From Porphyromonadaceae bacterium UBA7141 (GTDB taxonomy: Bacteria > Bacteroidota > Bacteroidia > Bacteroidales > Muribaculaceae): a stretch of DNA of 27,453 nt. A program made the position numbers and the translations under genes. Below are positions 1 to 7,175 of the stretch, piece after piece. A model generated the notes under the pieces. It was not told the origin of the DNA and did no database searches. It worked only from the letters and a program-made list of their open reading frames with translations. Numbering within the stretch: the stretch's first letter is position 1; every line of letters starts with the position of its first letter. Where the stretch lies: the NCBI GenBank assembly GCA_002491945.1, contig DKWX01000053.1:1-27453 (forward strand), given 5' to 3'.

Positions 1-16
1 AAATTTAAACAGTTTC

Positions 17-1408
17 TTAGAAAGCGAGAGTGAAGACGGCCTGGGCGCGGTTGGCATTGACCGACGACCCATCGACATTCTTGCGTTTCCCGGCAAGATA
101 TTCCACACCGAGCTGCACCCGCTCGGTGAAATTATAGATGAGGTTGGCTGCAAGATACTGACCGTATTTATAGACATCCGGGGCCGCGCCGGCACGCGGG
201 AAATGTCGCAGAGTGGCCACGGCAAACGTGGATGTGAGATTGGGCATCCAGTAAGCCTTGGCCCCGACGGTCGAGGTCAGAGTCCATGGTGCGTAAAGTT
301 CGCCTTCGGCTGCGGGTTCCGGAAGAAGGTCGTAATTGCCGACGGCAAGGTCGCCAGTATAGGAGGCAATTCCCCGGCCGACCGAATTCTGAGTGAAGAA
401 CTTCACGTAATTTCCTGCGCGCACCACCCCCGAGAGCTGTACACCCCATCCGGTGTCGTGGCATGTGCGGTTATTCACCAGGTCTACATAGGCCATCGTG
501 CGCAATATCCCGGCCACACGGATGTGGCTCTGACCGCGGTCCCACTGATACTGGCCCAATGCGGCGAATTCCGGCACATAGTCGTGGCATTTTTGCGTAA
601 GCCTGTCGTCGGCTTGTATCTGCGACGATGGGAACTCCACCGAGCCGCCGACGCTCCAGTGATTATGAAATGTGCGGAGATAGCGCAGCAGCACATTTGA
701 GCGGTCAATTTTGCCGTTGGCTCCTGCGCCATCAAGCAGGTCGGGTTGAGCGGCAGGGTCGGAGAATGTGGTTGTGGCCAGACCCAAAGTAAAATCATTC
801 CACTGAAACCATGCCTTTTTCAGCTTGAATCCAGAATTCTGATAGCCGTTGAATCCTCCTTCAATATATGCCTGATACGTGCCCAGCGGAGTGTTGCGCC
901 CCATAATGGTGAAGAAGATGGTGGTGCCGGCCACGCTTGATCCGAGGTTACGTTTCGTGGCGGCAGAGCGAGGCTCAATAAGGGCCGTGCAGAAGCTCCC
1001 GCCATCCACCATCCCGGCCCAGTCGAAATATCCCCTCACCTTTATCACGCCGCCGATGCCCATGGCCAGATTGGCATCCTTGCTCATAAAAGTGAAATAT
1101 GGAGCTTCCGGGTCCTGAGAATTGCGGAACTGATTGGCGTAGAACCGCATTATCATCGATTCCACCGAGTCGCGCGAGGCCCGGTCGCCCTCATCGCCAT
1201 TTATAAAAATTACTTTCGATTTCTCCACCAGATGGCGTCGCGAGACCTCATCGGGGGAGATTGCGGCAGAGTCAGTCGCCGTCAGTCCGGCGATAGATGG
1301 TGTGCCTCCTGTGGCGGCAGCCATCGGAGAATATAGGAATCCGGTCGTCAGAGCGGCACAGACAATCGGCATGGCGCCTATGAGGCGCGGAATCTGATAA
1401 AGTCTCAT
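17..1408 (-). CDS. DcaP-like outer-membrane porin
   Basis: The product is 463 aa. An N-terminal signal peptide (hydrophobic stretch about residues 10-30, ending near MAAA) directs export. The rest alternates short amphipathic strands with turns and ends in a hydrophobic strand closing with phenylalanine (VFTLAF), the usual outer-membrane barrel signature. The segment around residues 100-140 (GIGGVIKVRGYFDWAGMVDGG) and the following strands resemble DcaP-type trimeric porins, which let small, often anionic solutes cross the outer membrane. About 35 residues after the signal peptide are hydrophilic and helical, as in DcaP periplasmic N-termini. The substrate cannot be read from sequence. The ATG at 1408 is preceded by threefold ATTCCG repeats in the leader. 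The gene follows a TonB-type barrel gene but is separated from it by a 46-bp palindrome, so it is probably a separate unit. Porin identity is fairly sure; the exact subfamily is inferred. Confidence 0.75.
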   Translation of the reverse strand: MRLYQIPRLIGAMPIVCAALTTGFLYSPMAAATGGTPSIAGLTATDSAAISPDEVSRRHLVEKSKVIFINGDEGDRASRDSVESMIMRFYANQFRNSQDPEAPYFTFMSKDANLAMGIGGVIKVRGYFDWAGMVDGGSFCTALIEPRSAATKRNLGSSVAGTTIFFTIMGRNTPLGTYQAYIEGGFNGYQNSGFKLKKAWFQWNDFTLGLATTTFSDPAAQPDLLDGAGANGKIDRSNVLLRYLRTFHNHWSVGGSVEFPSSQIQADDRLTQKCHDYVPEFAALGQYQWDRGQSHIRVAGILRTMAYVDLVNNRTCHDTGWGVQLSGVVRAGNYVKFFTQNSVGRGIASYTGDLAVGNYDLLPEPAAEGELYAPWTLTSTVGAKAYWMPNLTSTFAVATLRHFPRAGAAPDVYKYGQYLAANLIYNFTERVQLGVEYLAGKRKNVDGSSVNANRAQAVFTLAF

Positions 1409-1410
1409 AG

Positions 1411-1454
1411 CGGAATCATGGATATGGTTGCGGAATCATAGTGATGGTCGGAAT
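1411..1454 (-). repeat. Short direct repeats with stacked mini-ORFs before the porin
   Basis: The leader of the porin gene carries three imperfect direct copies of GATTCCG spaced 19-20 nt. Two of them are preceded by ATG. This creates mini-ORFs (MIPQPYP-stop at 1439-1416 and MIPL-stop at 1419-1405), each overlapping the next start as ATGA, the last one overlapping the porin ATG. Whether they are translated is unknown. Confidence 0.5.
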
Positions 1455-1616
1455 CGCCTCACAGATTATGCCGGAGGTGAATCGGTCCTTCTTCAATATA
1501 AGGTTTTACAGAGACGAATTGTTTAATTCAGTTTCGTTTCGCACAGGTAACGGCCCAAAAGAAGCTGTGGATTGTTTAATCAGAACACTGACATATTTTC
1601 CGTCGGATAAGGGTAG

Positions 1617-1662
1617 ATAAGCTCCGGGCTGACGCTGCATGCAGCGTCAGCCCGGAGCTTAT
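1617..1662. terminator. 46-bp perfect palindrome, probable hairpin terminator
   Basis: Bases 1617-1662 are a perfect inverted repeat with no spacer: 23-nt arms from ATAAGCTCCGGG to CCCGGAGCTTAT around the centre TGCATGCA. It starts about 30 nt beyond the stop of the barrel gene on the minus strand. A T-run lies on the upstream side for minus-strand transcription (positions 1663-1670 complement), not downstream, so it is not a textbook U-tailed terminator. It may still stop or protect transcripts, or be a protein-binding site. Confidence 0.6.
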
Positions 1663-1691
1663 AAAAAAGAGTATGCCGATATCCGTTGTCC

Positions 1692-4565
1692 TCAGCGAGG
1701 ACCGCGACCGCCGAATCGTTCTCCCCGAGGTCCCTGGCGGAGGCCGCTTCTGCGACCTTCGTCATCGCCAGGAGGCGGACCGGGCATCCCCTCGTCGGCG
1801 CCGAATGGCGAGGTTGTAGCCTGTTTCTTGCGAAGAGTCGAGAAATTCCATGTGAGCGACAGCATCACATAGCGCGTCAGATCATTGTATTCGCTGTCGA
1901 TGATGGTGCTCGCGGTAACCGATCGCGATATGTTCTTCTTCATGTTCAGAAGGTCGTAGGCACGCACCGATGCCGTAAGCTGCCTGTCGGCCAGGAAGGA
2001 GTATGAGAGTTGGGCGTTCCATAGCCATTGCGAGGAGTTGAACCCCTGTGAGTAGCCGCTCGTCTTTGAGAAGGAGAGGTCGGTGGTCAGTTCGAGGCCG
2101 AAGGGGAGATAGAGCGAGGCATCGGTGTCAAAACCGTAGGCGTGGGTGACGCGGCCGGGTTGCTGCGGCAGGGAGTTGCTGACGTTGCCGAATGAATAGG
2201 ACGGATTGAGTGTCATCTGGAACACATCGCAAGAGAACGTCACCCCCGCCCGCGGACTCAGCGACAGAGACCCGATACGGTTGTAGTCGCCGTTGATGTA
2301 GCCCGGTGTCGAACTGTAGCGGGCGTTAAGGTTGGCATTGAAGCGCCAGCGTCGGGCAAACGGACGATTGATCATGCCCATGCCGAAGATATTGAAGTTG
2401 CCGTTGACGTTGCTGTAGGTGGTGTGGCGTCCTCCCGTCTCGCGGTCGGTCACGATGCGGGCCACTACCGAATTCATGGCATACTGCACGTTGACAAATG
2501 CCGACACCGCTTGTTGCGAAGATGTCTTATAATCGTTGAACATCAGATTGACCGACTGCGTGAAAGTCGGCTTCAGGTCGGGATTGCCCTCGATGATGTT
2601 CAGAGGGTCGGAAACGTCTGTCACCGGCTGCAGCTGAGTCATGGACGGGAGCGATGTGCGAGCGCGGTAGCGGACCCGCAATGATGTGCGTTTGCCGATT
2701 TTCCACCTCACATTGGCATAAGGCGATACATTCCATACCCAGCGTTGCGGCACATTGGCCTCCGGATTTATCAGATTGTCGCTCAGCGAGTTTGACGGAG
2801 CCAGCAGCATTCCCGCCTCAAGATTGAGAGAGCGGCTCACCTTCTTATAGCCGACCTGCAGCTCCTGCGAGAAGAAACGGTTGCGGAAACTGTTGCTTAG
2901 CGATGAATCGAATACACCGTCGGCCGCGCCGAACTCCGTAGGGTCGGGGAGAAGAAATGATTCGGGGTCGACCGGGAGTGGAAGATTGTAGGCGAATTTA
3001 TCGGCATTGCTCCATTGATACTGAGCCTTGTAGGATGCCGTGATGTAGTTGCCCCGGCGAGGGTCGCCAAGCGGTTCGGTCCATGTGAGACGTCCCTCAA
3101 CCGAATTGCTCCATGAGCGGGAATCGACCCAGCGGTAGTATTCCTCGTCATTGTCCTGCAGCAGATAGTAGATAATATTGCTCCATGAGAGCGACTTCTG
3201 GCGCGTGTCGAAGAATGAATAGCGCCCTTGCACGCTGAACGAGCGTCCCGGCCTTGATGCGAAATTATGGTTGAAAATCAATTGTCCCGAAGTCTGCAGG
3301 CTTGTGCCGTGGTTTTCCTGGCGGTTGGAATTGCTGTTGACCATCGACCGTGTGGCGTCGCCGGCCATCAGTTCCGACAAGCTCTCGATTGAAGCGTTGC
3401 GGAAGTTCATGCTGAAATCCGGACGGAAGTCGAGGGTATTGTAATCATCGATTTTCCACTCCATACGGAACCCGGCGTTGATGTTATGCCCCCGGTCGGA
3501 GGTGTTGCTGTGGGCGTTCTGATAGCTTATAGAGTTAGGGAATAGATACTGTGTGGCTGTCTTGCTGCGGGCATCGCGGTCGGAGTGGGAGTATAGCACA
3601 TTGCCACCCACGCGGAACTCCTCGCCTTCCCCGACATTGAAGTTCAGACCGAGGCGCTGTGCAGTACTGATGCCGTTGTTGCCTCCGAAATCGCGGAACC
3701 GTCCGCGTCCGCGGTCGGAGAATCCGTTCTCGTTGATATTGTTGAGGCCGCCGAGTATAGTCACCTGATTTCCGTTGGAGAAGTTGTTGACTACGAAGCT
3801 TCCCTGATAACGGCTATCGGTGCCGTATCCGGCCGAAACGTTGCCAATCCATCCGTTGTTCATATCCTTCTTGACCGTAAGATTGATTACAGTCTCTTCC
3901 TCTCCATCGTCAACGCCGGTGAGTCGGGCGAGGTCAGACTTGCGGTCTACGACCTGCACCTTGTCGATCATGTCGGAAGGCAGGTTTTTAGTGGCCATCT
4001 GCGGGTCATCGCCGAAGAACTCCTTACCGTCCACGAGTATTTTAGTCACCGATTTACCATTGGAGGTAATCGAACCGTCTGACCCTATTTCCACACCCGG
4101 GAGGCGTTTCAGCAGGTCGTTGACAGTAGCGTTGGGAGCTGTGTGATAAGATCCGGCATTAAATTCCAAAGTATCCTGCCGAGCCACCACCGCAGCCTTG
4201 ATGGCCGTCACTACGGCCTCGTCGAGCATTATTGCATCGTCCTTGAGCACGATATGGCGCAGGGTCAGCGTCTGGGAGTCCTCCTTCACTTCAGCCTCGC
4301 TGTGAGCGTCTGCCATGCTCACCATAGAAGCAAGCACCACATATCGTCCCGGAGTCACATCCCGGAAGGTATAGTCGCCCCCTTCGCCGGCCAGGGTGTG
4401 CCCCTTGCTGATGGTGTCGGGCATGGAAATGAGCTGCACGGTGACACCCGGCATCGGTTCGCCATCGGCATCGGTGACGATACCCTTTATAGTGGCGCTC
4501 CATGCAGCTGAGACGCAAATGACCGCCATTATTGCTGTCGGTATAAGTCGTTGGTTATGAATCAT
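1692..4565 (-). CDS. Outer-membrane beta-barrel / TonB-dependent receptor-like protein
   Basis: I choose the ATG at 4565, giving 957 aa with a clear signal peptide (MIHNQRLIPTAIMAVICV...AWSA). The longer frame to 4658 only translates a hairpin. Domains in order: a carboxypeptidase-regulatory-like beta-sandwich (about residues 25-110, KGIVTDADGEPMPGVTV), a plug-like domain (about 120-230, with NDLLKRLPGVEI and KILVDGKEFFGDDP), then a long beta-barrel including GNPDLKP. This is the layout of the OMP_b-brl_3 group of TonB-receptor relatives that import bulky nutrients or export or display products at the outer membrane. The last barrel strand is LSLTWNF, but about 40 residues of Arg/Gly/Pro/Asp-rich sequence follow, ending GRGPR, which is unusual for a protein that normally ends at the final strand. 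No partner SusD gene is present. The substrate is unknown. Confidence 0.85.
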   Translation of the reverse strand: MIHNQRLIPTAIMAVICVSAAWSATIKGIVTDADGEPMPGVTVQLISMPDTISKGHTLAGEGGDYTFRDVTPGRYVVLASMVSMADAHSEAEVKEDSQTLTLRHIVLKDDAIMLDEAVVTAIKAAVVARQDTLEFNAGSYHTAPNATVNDLLKRLPGVEIGSDGSITSNGKSVTKILVDGKEFFGDDPQMATKNLPSDMIDKVQVVDRKSDLARLTGVDDGEEETVINLTVKKDMNNGWIGNVSAGYGTDSRYQGSFVVNNFSNGNQVTILGGLNNINENGFSDRGRGRFRDFGGNNGISTAQRLGLNFNVGEGEEFRVGGNVLYSHSDRDARSKTATQYLFPNSISYQNAHSNTSDRGHNINAGFRMEWKIDDYNTLDFRPDFSMNFRNASIESLSELMAGDATRSMVNSNSNRQENHGTSLQTSGQLIFNHNFASRPGRSFSVQGRYSFFDTRQKSLSWSNIIYYLLQDNDEEYYRWVDSRSWSNSVEGRLTWTEPLGDPRRGNYITASYKAQYQWSNADKFAYNLPLPVDPESFLLPDPTEFGAADGVFDSSLSNSFRNRFFSQELQVGYKKVSRSLNLEAGMLLAPSNSLSDNLINPEANVPQRWVWNVSPYANVRWKIGKRTSLRVRYRARTSLPSMTQLQPVTDVSDPLNIIEGNPDLKPTFTQSVNLMFNDYKTSSQQAVSAFVNVQYAMNSVVARIVTDRETGGRHTTYSNVNGNFNIFGMGMINRPFARRWRFNANLNARYSSTPGYINGDYNRIGSLSLSPRAGVTFSCDVFQMTLNPSYSFGNVSNSLPQQPGRVTHAYGFDTDASLYLPFGLELTTDLSFSKTSGYSQGFNSSQWLWNAQLSYSFLADRQLTASVRAYDLLNMKKNISRSVTASTIIDSEYNDLTRYVMLSLTWNFSTLRKKQATTSPFGADEGMPGPPPGDDEGRRSGLRQGPRGERFGGRGPR

Positions 4566-4574
4566 TCTAAAGTG

Positions 4575-4610
4575 TATTGGGGTGCGCCACGACCGTTGCG
4601 CACCCCAATA
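4575..4610. terminator. Perfect 13-bp inverted repeat hairpin upstream of the barrel gene
   Basis: Arms TATTGGGGTGCGC (4575-4587) and its exact complement (4598-4610) enclose a 10-nt loop. It lies between the DUF4301 gene and the barrel gene, ending 9 nt before the latter's ATG at 4565. No U-tract follows on either strand. It could terminate the upstream transcript, be an operator, or control translation by crowding the start codon. Confidence 0.55.
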
Positions 4611-4638
4611 TGACCTTAGAGGTTTACAAGGGTTTAAG

Positions 4639-4662
4639 AGTGTTATTGAATTTAACACTTAC
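4639..4662. repeat. Dispersed TAAGTGTT repeat, copy E (palindromic form)
   Basis: AGTGTTA (4639-4645) and TAACACT (4653-4659) form a perfect 7-bp inverted repeat around TTGAATT. On the minus strand it reads GTAAGTGTTAAATTCAA, a close variant of the repeat core found at 12201, 13802, 26128 and 27371. It sits in the 126-bp gap upstream of the barrel gene. Confidence 0.55.
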
Positions 4663-4691
4663 AAAAAGAAATGAGCCGGGCTACTGCCGGA

Positions 4692-6215
4692 TCAGCCGCG
4701 GTGGGCCGGGCGAAGCAGATCGTTGACGGTCTTTACCGGGTTGAACGTCTCGGCCGGAACCTCGACAAAGATTGTATTCCAGTCAGACATCGCGCCGTTC
4801 CAAAGCCCCGGCAGCTCAAGAGCTTTAATAGTCACACCCTCTCGGCTCTTCTCTGAAATGAAGCCGGTGGCCGGATCGACATAGTCGGGGAGATTAAACT
4901 TTTTCCCTTCGAAATCTTTAGTGGCCACCACAAGGTCGACGGGATTGAAATGTGTGGACTTACGCAGCATTTCCATTGCATACCTATCATCAGGATCGAT
5001 CTGCGATGACTCCAGAATCTGTGGACTCACAGTCCCGTCAGGGTTATAGCATAGGAATGGTCCGCCACCGGGTTCGCCTTCATTCTTCACCATGCCGCAC
5101 ACACGCAGCGGGCGGTTGAACTTCGCAAACAGGTAGGCAGATTCCTCCTCAGGCGTCATTGAGTCGGCCTTATCGTGGGTCACACAAAGCACATTACGCA
5201 GGAATCCCAGCATCTCCTCCCGCTCCTCTTCAGACGGAATTCCCTTGCGCAATTGTCGGCAATAAGCATCCATCTTCATCTTTGTTGCCACAAGAATACC
5301 ACCGAGCACCTTTTTCGACTCAATCGTAGAGCGACGCAAGGAGTCGGGCACCACATTGTCGATATTTTTGATGAATATGACATCGGCATCGAGGTCGTTG
5401 AGATTCTCGATAAGAGCGCCGTGTCCGCCCGGCCGGAAGAACAGACTTCCGTTCTCACGGTATGGCTCGCCATCGGGAGTGGCCACCACCGTATCGGTCG
5501 ATGGCTTCTGGATGCTGAGGGTAACGTTGAGGCTGATATTATAGTGATGCTCCATGAAAGCCTTCACTTCCTCAAGTTTAGCCTCGATAAGGGGCAGGTG
5601 GTCGGGACTTACGGTGAAATGCAGGTTGACGCGGTCATGTTTGTCGGCGGCATACTGCGCACCTTCGGCGATATGCTCCTCGAGGGGTGTGCGAGATGTG
5701 CCCGGCACACGGTGGAACATCAGCAGCGCCTTTGGCAACTGCCCGTAACCCATCCCGGGGACATTGAGCAGATGGTCGACAATCTCGCGGTAACTTCCAT
5801 CGCGCATCATTGAGTCGATGCTGCGTCGGTAGAGGGTGAGCATCTCGCGGTTCAGACGGTGATAGAATGCAAAATCCTCAATGCCGTCGAAGAAATCACG
5901 CATGAATCCCTTTTCAGGCTTTTTTGCTCCAGAATTGAGGAAAGCGTAAAGGTCCTTGAACATACGGGAGGCGGCGCCCGATGCGGGGGTCATCTTCATG
6001 ATTGTGGCACCCGAACGGAGGTATTTCTCCCAGATGTCGATGCTCTGTCGCTCCAGATTCTCAGAGGGGAGGGTGATTCCCTGGCCTATAGTGGCCGGAG
6101 CTTCGATTTTGAGGAAAGGGAACCCCTTGGCCAGATCGAGCAGCTGGCGCTCAAGGGTGGCTACGGAGATTCCTTTCTCTTCCAGTTGAAGGATGTCGGT
6201 GTGAGTGAGGTTCAT
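4692..6215 (-). CDS. DUF4301 family protein, probable nucleotidyltransferase-like
   Basis: The product is 507 aa, cytoplasmic, with no signal peptide or membrane segment. It matches the Bacteroidetes DUF4301 family from memory of its conserved N-terminus and motifs. Formally its function is unknown. The sequence shows landmarks that line up in order with UDP-sugar pyrophosphorylases: KMTPASGAASRMFKDL (residues 74-89, like the glycine-rich nucleotide loop), QLPKALLMFH (159-168, like the PK motif), HFTVSPDH (199-206, like the MTS region), RPGGHGALIENL (261-272, like PPGHGD) and DADVIFIKNIDNV (276-288, like the FVSNIDN metal-site strand). A sugar-1-phosphate nucleotidyltransferase-type fold is thus a reasonable inference, not a demonstrated activity. 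It starts 73 nt after the lipoprotein gene and may be transcribed with it. Confidence 0.8.
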   Translation of the reverse strand: MNLTHTDILQLEEKGISVATLERQLLDLAKGFPFLKIEAPATIGQGITLPSENLERQSIDIWEKYLRSGATIMKMTPASGAASRMFKDLYAFLNSGAKKPEKGFMRDFFDGIEDFAFYHRLNREMLTLYRRSIDSMMRDGSYREIVDHLLNVPGMGYGQLPKALLMFHRVPGTSRTPLEEHIAEGAQYAADKHDRVNLHFTVSPDHLPLIEAKLEEVKAFMEHHYNISLNVTLSIQKPSTDTVVATPDGEPYRENGSLFFRPGGHGALIENLNDLDADVIFIKNIDNVVPDSLRRSTIESKKVLGGILVATKMKMDAYCRQLRKGIPSEEEREEMLGFLRNVLCVTHDKADSMTPEEESAYLFAKFNRPLRVCGMVKNEGEPGGGPFLCYNPDGTVSPQILESSQIDPDDRYAMEMLRKSTHFNPVDLVVATKDFEGKKFNLPDYVDPATGFISEKSREGVTIKALELPGLWNGAMSDWNTIFVEVPAETFNPVKTVNDLLRPAHRG

Positions 6216-6288
6216 AGTATAATTAATGAATTTATAAATTAATGTCTGTAGATTCTGACTAAGGGTGTATCGGCGTCCTTCGCTCGTT

Positions 6289-6999
6289 TTATTCCTGCAG
6301 TTTTACTTTCAGGATTTCGATTTTACGGCTGTCGGAGAGTTGCCGTTTTTCCAGACTGTGGGCTTCACGGTTGGCAGCGCAAAGCGACCATGTATCGGCT
6401 ACCCATGCTTTCTGTTCGGGCGAGAGGGTGATTTTCCCGGCCACACTTCCGTTCTGGAGGTATTCCAGAGTCAGCGGGGCGTCCTTGGACTCCCCGATCA
6501 GCATACAAATCGAATCGGCCTCTGCGCCGGTGAATGCCACGGTGGTCAGTCCGCCGGATGTGAAATTGAGTGCCTGGTCGGCGGGTACGGTGGCGCTTGT
6601 GGCAGTGCGTGAAGCGCTTACGGCACGCACTGCATTGAAGCGTGCGCCCTTCAGGGCCGCAATCAGCTCAGGCTGCTCGTTGCGCATGATTCGCGCGGCG
6701 ATGCCGGTGGACGACAGTGGATAGGAGCCACGGAAGCGTGAGAGAATATAATACGGCTCCACCTCGCGAGGATTGTCGACCTGAGTGAAAGCGGCAAGCC
6801 TGTCGGCTATCAGGCTCCGCAGCTCCTCAAGCCTCTGCGAGTCGGCTTCCTTCCGGGCCGAGAGCGAGGATATTGAGTCATCGAGCGACTTGAGCCATTC
6901 CTGACGCTGCTGTGCGGCTTTCTCACCGCTGTATTTTTTGCATCCGGCCGTTCCGGCAATTAGCAGGAGCAGCAACGGTGCGACTGTAATAGTTCTCAT
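6289..6999 (-). CDS. Small lipoprotein of unknown function with coiled-coil N-terminus
   Basis: The product is 236 aa. A hydrophobic signal sequence ends in a lipobox (LIAGTAGC, Cys about residue 20), so it is probably lipidated and held in the membrane facing the periplasm. Residues about 28-75 are charged and heptad-like (QEWLKSLDDSISSLSARKE...), suggesting a coiled coil. The C-terminal half alternates small polar and hydrophobic residues (TFTGAEADSICMLIGES) and may form a beta domain. I do not recognise the family. A TAACTTTG -7 box lies at 7047-7040, about 40 nt before the ATG, so it likely begins a transcript that may continue into the DUF4301 gene. A strong terminator upstream isolates it from the (p)ppGpp enzyme gene. 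Confidence 0.8.
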   Translation of the reverse strand: MRTITVAPLLLLLIAGTAGCKKYSGEKAAQQRQEWLKSLDDSISSLSARKEADSQRLEELRSLIADRLAAFTQVDNPREVEPYYILSRFRGSYPLSSTGIAARIMRNEQPELIAALKGARFNAVRAVSASRTATSATVPADQALNFTSGGLTTVAFTGAEADSICMLIGESKDAPLTLEYLQNGSVAGKITLSPEQKAWVADTWSLCAANREAHSLEKRQLSDSRKIEILKVKLQE

Positions 7000-7039
7000 G
7001 GGCAGTAGGTATCTGATTTCGGCAAATGCTGATATTCTA

Positions 7040-7047
7040 CAAAGTTA
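7040..7047 (-). promoter_or_regulatory. -7 promoter element for the lipoprotein gene
   Basis: The minus strand reads TAACTTTG, matching the Bacteroidetes -7 consensus TAnnTTTG, about 40 nt before the ATG at 6999. A T-rich run lies in the spacer, but no clear -33 TTTG at the right distance was seen. Confidence 0.5.
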
Positions 7048-7083
7048 ACAAAAAAAACGGTAATCGCGGATATATGTATTAAT

Positions 7084-7128
7084 AAAAAATCCGGACCGAG
7101 GTCAGGGATCTGTTCCCCCCCGGTCCGG
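7084..7128 (-). terminator. Intrinsic terminator of the RSH gene
   Basis: On the minus strand CCGGACCG (7128-7121) pairs with CGGTCCGG (7098-7091) across a 22-nt loop, followed at once by ATTTTTTATT. It begins 48 nt after the RSH stop codon. This is a canonical hairpin plus U-tract. Confidence 0.85.
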
Positions 7129-7175
7129 CAAGCCTGCTTTACAGTCAGTCATAGAAGCAGCTTCGGAGAGCTGTC

